DNA from: an uncultured Bacteroidales bacterium
Lineage (GTDB): Bacteria > Bacteroidota > Bacteroidia > Bacteroidales > Bacteroidaceae
Assembly: GCA_902763865.1 (NCBI GenBank)
Contig: CACWTR010000015.1
Location: 1-50,048 of the forward strand
Direction: 5' to 3'
Length of the DNA: 50,048 bases
Below the pieces are notes generated by a model. That model was not told where the DNA came from. It made no database searches and saw only the letters and a list, made by a program, of their open reading frames with translations. This document shows, in pieces, positions 32,074-40,579 of this stretch. Made by a program: the position numbers and the translations under genes. Numbering within the stretch: the stretch's first letter is position 1; every line of letters begins with the position of its first letter.

Positions 32074-33351
32074 ATGATGAATCTAAAGTTTCGCTTAACT
32101 CTCCTCAACTTCCTTGAGTTTGCAGTATGGGGAGCTTATCTGACCTCAATGGGCACCTACCTAGCCGGAGTAGGCTTGGGCTCCCATATCGGCTGGTTCT
32201 ATTCCGTGCAAGGCATCGTCAGCATCTTCATGCCGGCTCTGATGGGCATCCTGGCCGACCGCTGGATGGAAGGGCAGCGCGTATTGAGTCTCTGCCACGC
32301 GTTTGCCGGCCTCTTCATGATAGCTGCATCATTCTATGGCTATCAGGCAGGCGATGCCGTCCAGTTCAGCACGCTTTTCTCGCTTTACTCGCTCTCCGTC
32401 GCATTCTTCATGCCAACCATCGCTCTCAGCTATTCCGTAGCATACTCTGCACTGGAAAAGGCAGGGTTCGACACCGTCAAAGCCTTTCCGCCAATTCGCG
32501 TCTGGGGAACCGTCGGCTTCATCGTCACGATGTGGATTGTGGATCTTTGCGGGTTGCAGTCAACGCCGGGACAGTGGATGGTGAGCGGATGCCTGAGCCT
32601 GCTGATGGCTGCCTACGCGCTCACAATGCCTCGCATGCCTATCAATCAAGATGACAACAAGCAGAAAACTCTGTTTGAGGCACTTGGACTGAATGCGTTC
32701 AAGTTGTTCCTCAACCCTCGTATGGCAGTCTTTTTGGCCTTTGCGATGTTACTTGGCTTCTGCCTGCAAATCAGCAACGGCTATGCAAATCCTTTCATCA
32801 CCAGCTTCGGCAGCGTAGCGGAGTACCAGGACACCTTTGGCGTCCAGCATGCCAATATCCTCATTTCCCTCTCGCAGGTAAGTGAGACGCTTTGCATCCT
32901 GCTCATTCCTTTCTTGCTGTCGCGCTTCGGCATCAAGCGCGTAGTGCTGATTGCCTTGCTGGGATGGGTGCTGCGCTTTGCCTTCTTCGGAATGGGCAAC
33001 CCCGGCGACGGCGTCTGGCTTTTCCTGCTATCAATGATAGTCTATGGCGTCGCCTTCGACTTCTTCAACATCTCCGGCTCGCTCTTCATTAACCAGGAGA
33101 CCGACGAAAGCATCCGCTCGAGTGCTCAGGGGTTGTTCATGATGATGACAAACGGACTCGGTGCCTTCGTGGGAACGCTGGTGGCTCAAGAAGTCATCAA
33201 CAGCTATGTCTTCACGCCTCAGTCCCAGGGAGCAACAGGAGCCGAAATCATTGCCGGCTGGCAGACCAGCTGGTTCATCTTTGCAGGCTATGCTATGGTC
33301 GTTGCAATACTGTTCGCAATACTATTCAAGGATAAGAAGAAGGCGGCATGA
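32074..33351 (+). CDS. MFS nucleoside:H+ symporter (NupG-like)
   Basis: About 425 residues with twelve hydrophobic segments. It belongs to the nucleoside:H+ symporter family of the MFS (NupG/XapB type); FLEFAVWGAYLTSMGTYL at the N-terminus and AFPPIRVWGTVGFIV in the first half are typical blocks. It imports nucleosides across the inner membrane. Starts 32062 (GTG), 32074 or 32077 are all possible; 32074-32077 matches the conserved MNLKFRLTLLNF beginning. Its stop overlaps the rsmE start (ATGA). Confidence 0.9.
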   Translation: MMNLKFRLTLLNFLEFAVWGAYLTSMGTYLAGVGLGSHIGWFYSVQGIVSIFMPALMGILADRWMEGQRVLSLCHAFAGLFMIAASFYGYQAGDAVQFSTLFSLYSLSVAFFMPTIALSYSVAYSALEKAGFDTVKAFPPIRVWGTVGFIVTMWIVDLCGLQSTPGQWMVSGCLSLLMAAYALTMPRMPINQDDNKQKTLFEALGLNAFKLFLNPRMAVFLAFAMLLGFCLQISNGYANPFITSFGSVAEYQDTFGVQHANILISLSQVSETLCILLIPFLLSRFGIKRVVLIALLGWVLRFAFFGMGNPGDGVWLFLLSMIVYGVAFDFFNISGSLFINQETDESIRSSAQGLFMMMTNGLGAFVGTLVAQEVINSYVFTPQSQGATGAEIIAGWQTSWFIFAGYAMVVAILFAILFKDKKKAA

Positions 33352-34058
33352 AGGAAGAACGTTTCTTCTACGACCCGTTGCTCACCGGTGTGCTGCCTGC
33401 AGAAGAGGCACATCATGCCTCGAGAGTCCTGCGCCTTCAGTCGGGCGACGAGGTTCACCTCATCGACGGACGAGGCAACTTCTGTCGGGCAGAGCTGACG
33501 ATTGTCTCGAACCACAGGGTGCAATACCGCATCCTCGAGCGCGAACCGCAGCAACCGTCCTGGCAGGGATATTTGCATTTAGCCCTTGCACCGACCAAGA
33601 TGATGGAGCGCGTGGAGTGGTTTGCCGAGAAAGCTACAGAGATTGGGTTCGACGAACTGACTTTCCTCGACTGCCAGTTCAGCGAACGTCGGGTCGTAAA
33701 GGAGGAACGCATCGACAAGATACTCGTTTCAGCCATGAAGCAAAGCCACAAAGCCCGGAAGCCCGTCCTCAACGGAATGACAGACTTCGGACGCTTCGTC
33801 GGGCAGGAACGCGAAGGCGACAAGTTCATCTGTCACTGCCACGAGAGTTCTGTCGGTTCCCCTCTTCTCTTCGATGTCTTGCGTCCCGGCGTGCCTGCCA
33901 CCGTGCTCATTGGCCCCGAGGGAGACTTCAGTATCGACGAGGTGCAGTTAGCTTTGCAGAACAATTACAGGGAAGTATCGTTGGGGAAAAGCAGACTCCG
34001 GACGGAAACAGCAGCACTCGTTGCCGTCCACATGATGCATCTTAAGAATATATTATAA
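33348..34058 (+). CDS. rsmE: 16S rRNA (uracil-1498-N3) methyltransferase
   Basis: A 236-residue SPOUT-family methyltransferase that modifies U1498 of 16S rRNA. The knot region carries VLIGPEGDFSIDEV and SLGKSRLRTETAALVA, and the N-terminal PUA-like domain has HHASRVLRLQSGDEVHLIDG. Length and motifs are standard. It overlaps the upstream transporter by 4 bp and is followed by a DUF4836 gene 13 bp later. Confidence 0.96.
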   Translation: MKEERFFYDPLLTGVLPAEEAHHASRVLRLQSGDEVHLIDGRGNFCRAELTIVSNHRVQYRILEREPQQPSWQGYLHLALAPTKMMERVEWFAEKATEIGFDELTFLDCQFSERRVVKEERIDKILVSAMKQSHKARKPVLNGMTDFGRFVGQEREGDKFICHCHESSVGSPLLFDVLRPGVPATVLIGPEGDFSIDEVQLALQNNYREVSLGKSRLRTETAALVAVHMMHLKNIL

Positions 34059-34071
34059 TAATGTGTATATT

Positions 34072-35466
34072 ATGAGGAACAAGTATTTCATCGCACTTGC
34101 CTGTCTGCTGCTTGCCGGAATTACAGTTTGGTGGTTCCTGCGCGACAGCGACAAGGCTCGGAACATTCTGCCGCAAGAGGCGACGGCTGTAGCTGTGGTC
34201 GAGCCTTCCGAACTTCTGGATGGACTTGGCCTTGACCCGACCAAAGTAGGCAAGCTTGTCTTTAACATGGATGATGTAGCCAAAGGAATCGACCTCACGA
34301 AACCCGCCTATATCTTCATGACGAAGAGCGGCTTTTCGGGCATTACCCTGAATGTCCGCAATGAAGAAAAGCTCCTGAAGGTCTTCTCATCGCTTGGATT
34401 GGCAAATGAAGAGAAGAATGGCTTTCAATGGGTTGGGAGTAACGACATCGTCGGTTGCCTCGACAGCGACAAGATGTTGCTTTGCATAGCTGCGGAAGCA
34501 GAGCAGGATGCACTTAGGAATGACTTGGAAAGACTGATGAAGCAAAGTCGTCAGGACATGCCTCTGCTCGAAAGGGCCAACAGGCAAAAGGGGTTCCTTC
34601 GCCTGTGCGCTTCCCTGAGCAGTCTGCCCAAGAGCCAGCTGCCGCGGGGTTACGACGCTTCCGGTGCATTCGTCAGTGCAGCGATGGCAGTCGGGAATCA
34701 GGACATCACACTCTCCGCAAGGATTGAGGACGAGAACGGGAAGCCTTATTCCGGCAGACTTGCAGGAGAAGAGCTGCTGCAGCCCATACAAGGCTCAGTG
34801 CCGACGATTCTTCCCGACGATGCATTTGCTTGGTTCTGTCTGGGCATCAAAGGCGAGCAGTTGCTGAGAATCCTTCGCAGCCGCAGTCCGCAGCTAAGTT
34901 CAACACTGATGGCCCTGAATGTGGCTTTCTTCGATGCCGACTTACTGCTGAAAGCCATTGACGGCGATGTAATCTTTATGCTGCCAAAGGCCGACTTTAC
35001 CCAAAGAGAGATGCTTGTCACAGCTCACATCTCCAATTCCGATTTCTTGAAAGAAGCCAAAGATTGGAACACCACTTCTACTCAAGGCGGGATGAGCTTG
35101 CGGAAGAGAGGCGAGGCAGATGACTATGTCTTTACCTTCCGAAACGAGAAACTGTACTTTGGCGTCCGCGGGGAAATGCTTTACCTGTCATCCTCTGAGC
35201 GATTGGCCGACCGGATTCTTCAGGAGTCGGAACAAGGTTCGCTCCAGCCGATGGCGGCAGGCAAGTACTTGTGCGGGACGGTCGATGTAGGGAAGCTACT
35301 GAAAGACAACCCTGCCGCAACTCTTCTGCTGGCAGCAGTTCCGCCGGTTGCAAAAGCTGTCAGAGCTTTGGACAAGTTCGAGGTGACGTGTCCGACGTCT
35401 CAGAGCATCGAGTTGAGGCTGAAGACAAACGAGCCCGTCAAGGAAATTATGTCAAGCCTATGGTGA
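34072..35466 (+). CDS. DUF4836 family membrane-anchored protein
   Basis: A 464-residue protein of the Bacteroidetes DUF4836 family. Residues 5-19 form one hydrophobic segment (YFIALACLLLAGITVWWFL), a signal anchor; the rest is predicted to face the periplasm. Recurrent family features are the early EATAVAVVEPSELLDGLGLD and the central VAFFDADLLLKAIDGDVIF. The function is unknown. The ATG at 34072 is preferred over a GTG 9 bp upstream. It is 14 bp ahead of the ATPase gene in the same run. Confidence 0.72.
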   Translation: MRNKYFIALACLLLAGITVWWFLRDSDKARNILPQEATAVAVVEPSELLDGLGLDPTKVGKLVFNMDDVAKGIDLTKPAYIFMTKSGFSGITLNVRNEEKLLKVFSSLGLANEEKNGFQWVGSNDIVGCLDSDKMLLCIAAEAEQDALRNDLERLMKQSRQDMPLLERANRQKGFLRLCASLSSLPKSQLPRGYDASGAFVSAAMAVGNQDITLSARIEDENGKPYSGRLAGEELLQPIQGSVPTILPDDAFAWFCLGIKGEQLLRILRSRSPQLSSTLMALNVAFFDADLLLKAIDGDVIFMLPKADFTQREMLVTAHISNSDFLKEAKDWNTTSTQGGMSLRKRGEADDYVFTFRNEKLYFGVRGEMLYLSSSERLADRILQESEQGSLQPMAAGKYLCGTVDVGKLLKDNPAATLLLAAVPPVAKAVRALDKFEVTCPTSQSIELRLKTNEPVKEIMSSLW

Positions 35467-35480
35467 CAACTGACAGGAGA

Positions 35481-36125
35481 ATGAATGCAATAACACTCGA
35501 TAACATCTTGCCCCTGGTTTTTCTGAAGAGGACAGACATCCAGAGCGACATTTGGCGAAGACAGGTTACGCTGGAAAGGGGCAATACCTACCTCGTCGAA
35601 GCTGCCAGCGGAACGGGCAAAAGCTCACTCTGCAGCTTCATCATCGGCTATCGCAATGATTTCGACGGCACAATCCGCTTCGACAATCGCGACAGCCTTG
35701 AACTGAGGCCGGGGGAGTGGACGGAGCTTCGACAGCGACACATCAGCATGCTCTTCCAGGAGCTGCGCCTCTTCCCCGAACTCACGGCGATGGAAAACAT
35801 AGAAATAAAGAACACGCTGACCCGCTTCAAGGAGAAGAAGGAAATAGGACAGTGGTTCGAGGCACTCGGCATTGCCGACAAGATGCAGTCTCCCATCCGC
35901 CTGATGAGCTTCGGCCAGCAACAGCGCGTCGCCCTCATCCGCGCCCTTTGCCAGCCCTTTGACTTCCTCCTGGCCGACGAACCCATCTCGCACCTCGACG
36001 ATGCCTGTTCCGCTCAGATGGCCGCCATCATGCAGGAAGAGGCGCGAAGGCAGGGAGCCGCTATCGTCGTCACCAGTATTGGCAAGCACTTGCCCTTGTC
36101 CTACGATAATACATTCAGGCTATGA
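35481..36125 (+). CDS. ABC transporter ATP-binding protein with atypical motifs
   Basis: A 214-residue ATPase paired with the downstream permease. Walker A is AASGTGKSS (residues 41-49), the Q-loop is LFQ (residues 91-93) and Walker B is DFLLADEPISHLDD (from residue 161). The signature reads MSFGQQQR (residues 142-149) where LSGGQ is usual. The H-loop region is VVTSIGKHL, with Ser where a catalytic His is expected. Hydrolysis may be reduced or the protein may act mainly as a regulated clamp; that is inference. The start at 35481 follows the DUF4836 stop by 14 bp. It overlaps the permease gene (ATGA). Confidence 0.85.
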   Translation: MNAITLDNILPLVFLKRTDIQSDIWRRQVTLERGNTYLVEAASGTGKSSLCSFIIGYRNDFDGTIRFDNRDSLELRPGEWTELRQRHISMLFQELRLFPELTAMENIEIKNTLTRFKEKKEIGQWFEALGIADKMQSPIRLMSFGQQQRVALIRALCQPFDFLLADEPISHLDDACSAQMAAIMQEEARRQGAAIVVTSIGKHLPLSYDNTFRL

Positions 36126-37324
36126 GACTTGTATGGAAACTTCTGCGCCGGCACATCAGTCTGCCGCAGCTTGCCGGCTTCTTCTTTGCCAATTTGCTGG
36201 GGATGCTCATCGTGATGCTCAGTCTTCAGTTCTACCTCGACGTGAAGCCCGTACTCAGCGAGGAAGACGGCCTTATCCGCCCCGACTTCCTTATCTTGAA
36301 CAAACGCATCTCTGCCCTGAACACGATAGGACTCAATTCCGCAGGCACCTTCTCGGAAAGGGAGCTGGAAGAGCTGCGAAGCCAACCGTTTGCAAAGAGG
36401 GTAGGGACCTTCACGTCCAGCCAATACAAAGTCGGGTGCAGCTTCGGCCTTGAAGGGGTGGCGCAGATTGGAACGGAGATGTTCTTCGAGAGCGTGCCCG
36501 ATGCCTTTGTCGATGTCGATATGCAGAAGTGGCATTTCAGTCCGGGCGATGCTTTCGTGCCTATCATCCTGCCGCGCACCTATTTGGCTATCTACAACTT
36601 CGGCTTTGCCCAGAGCCAGAACCTGCCTAAGCTGTCCGAGGGAATTGTGGGGATGGTCGATATGACCGTCTCGATGCGGGGCAACGGCATGAACGAATAC
36701 ATGAAGGCACGCGTGGTAGGCTTCAGCTCGCGGCTCAACACCATCCTTGTGCCCGAGGACTTCATCCGCTGGAGCAACGCCCGCTATGCACCCGATGCCG
36801 ACACTTCGCCCACGCGCATCATTCTCGAAGTAACCAATCCTGCCGACGACGACATACTGAGCTACCTCAATGCTCACGGCTACGAGCAGGAAGTGGATAA
36901 GCTCGATGCCGGACGAATAACCTTCTTCCTCCGTATCACAGCCAGCATCGTAATGGCAGTCGGACTGCTCATCAGCCTGTTGAGCTTCTACATCCTCATG
37001 CTCAGCATCTACCTGCTCGTCGAGAAGAACTCCGAGAAGATGCGCACCCTTCTGCTCATTGGCTACAGCCCGGCTCGCGTGGCTCTGCCCTATCAGCTGC
37101 TCACTTCGGGCATGAATGCTGCCATCCTTCTGCTCGCCACAGCCGCACTGTGCGTCTCTCGCGCGTTCTACATGCAGAAGCTTCTGGCCGTATTCCCCCA
37201 GATGTCTGGCGGAAGCCTTCTCTGTGCGTTAGCTGTCGGCTGCTCGCTTTTCGCCTTCGTCAGCATCGTCAACATCATAATGATTCGTCACCGTATCAAC
37301 AGAATCTGGCAAAACAAAGACTAA
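36122..37324 (+). CDS. FtsX-like ABC transporter permease
   Basis: A 400-residue protein with one N-terminal membrane helix (about residues 15-38), a large extracytoplasmic domain (about 40-270), and three C-terminal helices (about 275-305, 325-350 and 362-385). This is the MacB/FtsX-type layout, used for mechanical transmission or export rather than classical channel transport. It is coupled to the atypical ATPase by a 4-bp overlap. Its TAA stop overlaps the start of the kinase fusion gene. The cargo or target is unknown. Confidence 0.83.
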   Translation: MRLVWKLLRRHISLPQLAGFFFANLLGMLIVMLSLQFYLDVKPVLSEEDGLIRPDFLILNKRISALNTIGLNSAGTFSERELEELRSQPFAKRVGTFTSSQYKVGCSFGLEGVAQIGTEMFFESVPDAFVDVDMQKWHFSPGDAFVPIILPRTYLAIYNFGFAQSQNLPKLSEGIVGMVDMTVSMRGNGMNEYMKARVVGFSSRLNTILVPEDFIRWSNARYAPDADTSPTRIILEVTNPADDDILSYLNAHGYEQEVDKLDAGRITFFLRITASIVMAVGLLISLLSFYILMLSIYLLVEKNSEKMRTLLLIGYSPARVALPYQLLTSGMNAAILLLATAALCVSRAFYMQKLLAVFPQMSGGSLLCALAVGCSLFAFVSIVNIIMIRHRINRIWQNKD

Positions 37325-39594
37325 TGGAAGAACTCAAGAGACTATACCGCGAAGCTACCGGACTCGAGGTGGCAAAAACCGAAGAACTGCCAGGAGCGGG
37401 GAGCAACCGCCACTATTACCGACTGCACGGAACGGACGGCAGCACCCTCATCGGAGCCATCGGAACCAGCCGCGACGAGAATCATGCCTTCTGCTACCTG
37501 GCAGCCCACTTTGTACGTGCCGGGCTGCCTGTACCGCAGGTGATAGCAGAGAGCAGGGACGGGCTGCGCTACCTGCAGACCGACCTCGGGGACCTCTCGC
37601 TCTTCGATGCCCTGAAGGGCGGACGCAAGGCTGGCGGACGTTACAACGCCCGTGAACGCGAATTGCTGCGCCGCACCATTGCTGCACTGCCTTCCTTCCA
37701 GATTCGCGGAGCTCGCGGCCTCGACTTCACCCATTGCTATCCGCAAGCCGCGCTCGACGAGACCAACGTCCTCTTCGACCTCAACTATTTCAAATACTGC
37801 TTCCTTAAAGCTACGGGGCTTGACTTTCACGAACTGAAGCTCGAAGCCTCCTTCCAGCTTCTGGCACGCGACATCGTCTCCATTCCTGCCAGCGCCTTCA
37901 TGTACCGCGATTTCCAGGCACGCAACGTCATGCTCGATGCCGAAGGGAATCCCTACTTCATAGACTTCCAGGGAGGACGTCGCGGCCCTGTCCAGTACGA
38001 TGTAGCCAGTTTCCTCTGGCAAGCCTCGGCACACTACCCGGGGAAGTTGCGCCGCCAGCTCATCGACATCTACCTGCAGAGCCTCAAGCAGTATCAGGAA
38101 GTCAACGAGAAGCAGTTCCGCGAAGGGCTGCAGCTCTGCGTACTCTTCCGACTGCTTCAGGTACTCGGTGCCTACGGTTTCCGCGGGTACTTCGAGCGCA
38201 AGCGGCACTTCCTCGACAGCATCCCGCCGGCAATGGACAACCTGCGCGAGCTGCTCAGCGAAGGCGGCTGCCCCTATCCCTACCTCAGCGAAGTGCTCTC
38301 GAAGCTCGTCTGCCTGCCGCAGTTCGCTCCGCAAAAGCCGGAACCGGTACGCCGTGCCGACGGCCTCCGCACTACCGACCTGAACCCCTACAGCGCTCAC
38401 CCGCAGGACGGACCGCCCACCTTCAGCCGCTACGACGGACGCGGCCCCCTCGTCGTGCGCATCTTCAGCTTCTCCTACCGGAAGGGTATTCCCGAGGACA
38501 CGAGCGGCAACGGCGGAGGCTACGTCTTCGACTGCCGCAGCACCCACAATCCCGGACGCTACGAACCCTACAAACAGCTGACCGGCCTCGACGAACCCGT
38601 CATCCGTTTCCTCGAAGACGACGGCGAAATCCTCACCTTCCTGGAGAGCGTCTATCGCCTGGCTGATGCCCACGTCCGTCGTTACATTCAGCGAGGCTTC
38701 ACCAGCCTCATGTTCAGCTTTGGCTGCACGGGAGGCCAGCACCGCAGCGTCTATAGCGCTCAGCACCTGGCGGAGCACATCCACTACAAGTTCGGCATCG
38801 AGGTTCACGTCTGCCACCGCGAGCAGGGTATCAGCAGCGTCTTTCCTGCCGCACGCGCCATGATATTCGCTGCCGGTCTGGGCACACGCCTCAAGCCTCT
38901 CACCGACACAATGCCCAAGGCCCTTGTTCCAGTCTGCGGCAAGCCCCTGCTGGAACACGTCCTCACGAAGCTCAAGCAGTCCGGCATCTACGATGTCGTC
39001 ATCAACGTCCACCACTTTGCCGACATGATAGAGGACTGGGTCAACCAGCATCCAATGGACATGAACATCTTCTTCAGCGACGAGCGCGACGGCCTGCTCG
39101 AGACAGGCGGCGGCATCAAGCACGCTGCACCTCTGCTGCGCGATGCTCTGGACGGCTTCCTCATCTGCAACGTCGATATTCTCAGCAATGCGGACCTCCG
39201 TGCCCTCTCCGAGGCCGGACGGAAGGGAGGAAACGCGGCCACACTGCTCGTCAGCGAGCGCGAGACGCAGCGCTACCTGCTCTTCGACGACGACATGCGG
39301 CTCGTGGGCTGGACCAATGTTGCTACGGGCGAGGTGCGCAGTCCCTATCCCGGCCTCGCGCCCCACCTTTACCGCCGCTACGCATTCGCCGGCATACACT
39401 ACATGAACCCACGGCTCTTCCGGTACTTCGACGAACAGCCCGACCGCTTCAGCATCATTGATTTCTATCTCTCCGTCTGTGACCGCGAACCCATCTACGG
39501 CCACCTCCAGCCTGGCCTCCGCCTCCTGGATGTCGGAAAGACTTCCACGCTCTCTGTCGCCGAATCTTTCCTCTCGGAGATAAAGGGGCAATGA
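37324..39594 (+). CDS. Three-domain fusion: AmgK-like sugar kinase, RapZ C-terminal domain, MurU-like nucleotidyltransferase
   Basis: About 756 residues in one uninterrupted frame. Residues 1 to about 330 are an aminoglycoside-phosphotransferase-fold kinase (YRDFQARNVMLD near residue 194, then IDFQGGRRGPVQYD). Residues about 374-505 are a RapZ C-terminal domain (FSFSYRKGIPED, GCTGGQHRSVY). From residue 513 a sugar-1-phosphate nucleotidyltransferase begins (MIFAAGLGTRLKPLTDTMP). In Pseudomonas, AmgK and MurU are separate enzymes of cell-wall recycling that convert MurNAc to UDP-MurNAc via MurNAc-1-phosphate; here both steps would be on one chain. The RapZ part may sense or bind a glucosamine phosphate. 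The assignment of substrate is inference. The start overlaps the permease stop (TAATG). Confidence 0.88.
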   Translation: MEELKRLYREATGLEVAKTEELPGAGSNRHYYRLHGTDGSTLIGAIGTSRDENHAFCYLAAHFVRAGLPVPQVIAESRDGLRYLQTDLGDLSLFDALKGGRKAGGRYNARERELLRRTIAALPSFQIRGARGLDFTHCYPQAALDETNVLFDLNYFKYCFLKATGLDFHELKLEASFQLLARDIVSIPASAFMYRDFQARNVMLDAEGNPYFIDFQGGRRGPVQYDVASFLWQASAHYPGKLRRQLIDIYLQSLKQYQEVNEKQFREGLQLCVLFRLLQVLGAYGFRGYFERKRHFLDSIPPAMDNLRELLSEGGCPYPYLSEVLSKLVCLPQFAPQKPEPVRRADGLRTTDLNPYSAHPQDGPPTFSRYDGRGPLVVRIFSFSYRKGIPEDTSGNGGGYVFDCRSTHNPGRYEPYKQLTGLDEPVIRFLEDDGEILTFLESVYRLADAHVRRYIQRGFTSLMFSFGCTGGQHRSVYSAQHLAEHIHYKFGIEVHVCHREQGISSVFPAARAMIFAAGLGTRLKPLTDTMPKALVPVCGKPLLEHVLTKLKQSGIYDVVINVHHFADMIEDWVNQHPMDMNIFFSDERDGLLETGGGIKHAAPLLRDALDGFLICNVDILSNADLRALSEAGRKGGNAATLLVSERETQRYLLFDDDMRLVGWTNVATGEVRSPYPGLAPHLYRRYAFAGIHYMNPRLFRYFDEQPDRFSIIDFYLSVCDREPIYGHLQPGLRLLDVGKTSTLSVAESFLSEIKGQ

Positions 39595-39634
39595 GACAGT
39601 CCGGCACCATCATCCTCTCGTCCATAGAAAAAAC

Positions 39635-39744
39635 GACTCGCGAGCTTATGACCAACGACTCACGAGCTTATGGCCAACGACTCGCGAGCTTATGACCAAC
39701 GACTCGTGAGCTTATGGCCAACGGCTCGTGGAGTCGGAAGTTCC
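39635..39744. repeat. 22-bp tandem array D
   Basis: Units at 39635, 39657, 39679 and 39701 are near-perfect 22-bp copies; a fifth at 39723 is degenerate. Each begins GACTCRCGAG or GACTCGTGAG followed by CTTATGRCCAAC. On the minus strand the linker reads GTTGGYCATAA, the same as in array C. The core centre varies as GC, AC, GC, GT. The array lies between the fusion gene stop (39594) and the OmpH-like gene promoter (39844). Confidence 0.92.
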
Positions 39745-39843
39745 GCCGTGCTGATATGTTAACCTGACTCCCCAAATGAGCCGGTTCGTCTAAAGAAAAC
39801 TTAAAATCCTCCTGAAAGTGAACTGTTATTCATGTATTTTGCT

Positions 39844-39851
39844 TATCTTTG
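39844..39851 (+). promoter_or_regulatory. Probable OmpH-like gene promoter (-7 element)
   Basis: TATCTTTG, 23 nt before the start codon at 39875. The -33 position reads about ACTG (39822-39825), a weak TTTG. Confidence 0.6.
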
Positions 39852-39874
39852 CAGACAAAAACACATATTAACCT

Positions 39875-40501
39875 ATGAAAAAGTACTTTACCTATGCAGC
39901 CTTAATAGCTGCAACAATGCTTGCCGCTGCCTGCGGCAACAAGAACGAAGAGGAAGCAACGAGCGAGAACGTTCCTGAAGAACCGACCACCGGCATCAGC
40001 ATTGCCTACGTCGAACTGGACACCCTGATGAGCCAGTACCAGCTCTACAAGGACTATAGCGAGGTGCTCACCCGCAAGGGTAACAACATCCAGAAGACGC
40101 TGGCACAGAAGCAGCGCACTCTGGGAAGCCATGCTGCCGCCGTACAGAAGAAGTACGAGAGCAACGGCTTCACCACCCGCGACGAGGTAGAACGCGCTCA
40201 GGCCTCGATAGAGAAAGAACAGCGCGACCTGGCAGAGCTGGCCGACCGCCTGCAGAATGATTTTGCTATGGAGCAGGCACGCATCAACGAAGAGGCTCGC
40301 GACAGCATACAGTCGTTCCTGCGCCGCTACAACAAGACAAAGAAGTACGACTACGTCCTGGTCAAGGCCGGCGACAATCTGCTTATTGCAAACCCGAAGT
40401 ACAACATCACAAACGATATCGTTAAAGGACTGAATAAACGATACAAGATTAAACCTGAAGTGGCTGAGCAGATTAAGAGCATAAAAGAAAGCGAGGATTA
40501 A
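39875..40501 (+). CDS. OmpH/Skp-like periplasmic lipoprotein
   Basis: A 208-residue protein with a lipobox (LAAAC, Cys at about residue 20), then a long charged helical region (about residues 60-150) like the OmpH/Skp chaperone coiled coil, and a YDYVLVKAGDNLLIANPKYNIT segment shared with the family. Skp-type proteins hold unfolded outer-membrane proteins in the periplasm; a lipid anchor is a variation. It has its own promoter. The neighbour, an HU-CCDC81/SPOR protein, has a separate promoter, so co-expression is not implied. Confidence 0.83.
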   Translation: MKKYFTYAALIAATMLAAACGNKNEEEATSENVPEEPTTGISIAYVELDTLMSQYQLYKDYSEVLTRKGNNIQKTLAQKQRTLGSHAAAVQKKYESNGFTTRDEVERAQASIEKEQRDLAELADRLQNDFAMEQARINEEARDSIQSFLRRYNKTKKYDYVLVKAGDNLLIANPKYNITNDIVKGLNKRYKIKPEVAEQIKSIKESED

Positions 40502-40542
40502 ACTTCTGCTTGAAAAATTGTTGATAACTTCCCTGCCAAAAA

Positions 40543-40574
40543 TTTGCGTCTTTCATGCTTTTCTCGTACCTTTG
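40543..40574 (+). promoter_or_regulatory. Promoter directly abutting the HU-CCDC81/SPOR start codon
   Basis: TTTG at 40543-40546, a 20-bp spacer, TACCTTTG at 40567-40574. The ATG of the next gene is at 40580, only 5 bp after the -7 element, so a transcript started at the normal distance would have almost no 5' leader. Confidence 0.8.
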
Positions 40575-40579
40575 CAGGC

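Noticed and set aside
38860-39594. MurU-like domain as a separate gene starting at 38860
   Set aside because: There is no stop codon between it and the RapZ-C domain and no ribosome-binding signal. An additional internal start is not excluded.
11798-39744. 22-bp arrays as CRISPR arrays
   Set aside because: The linkers are nearly identical within each array, the units are only 22 bp in total, and no cas gene is present.
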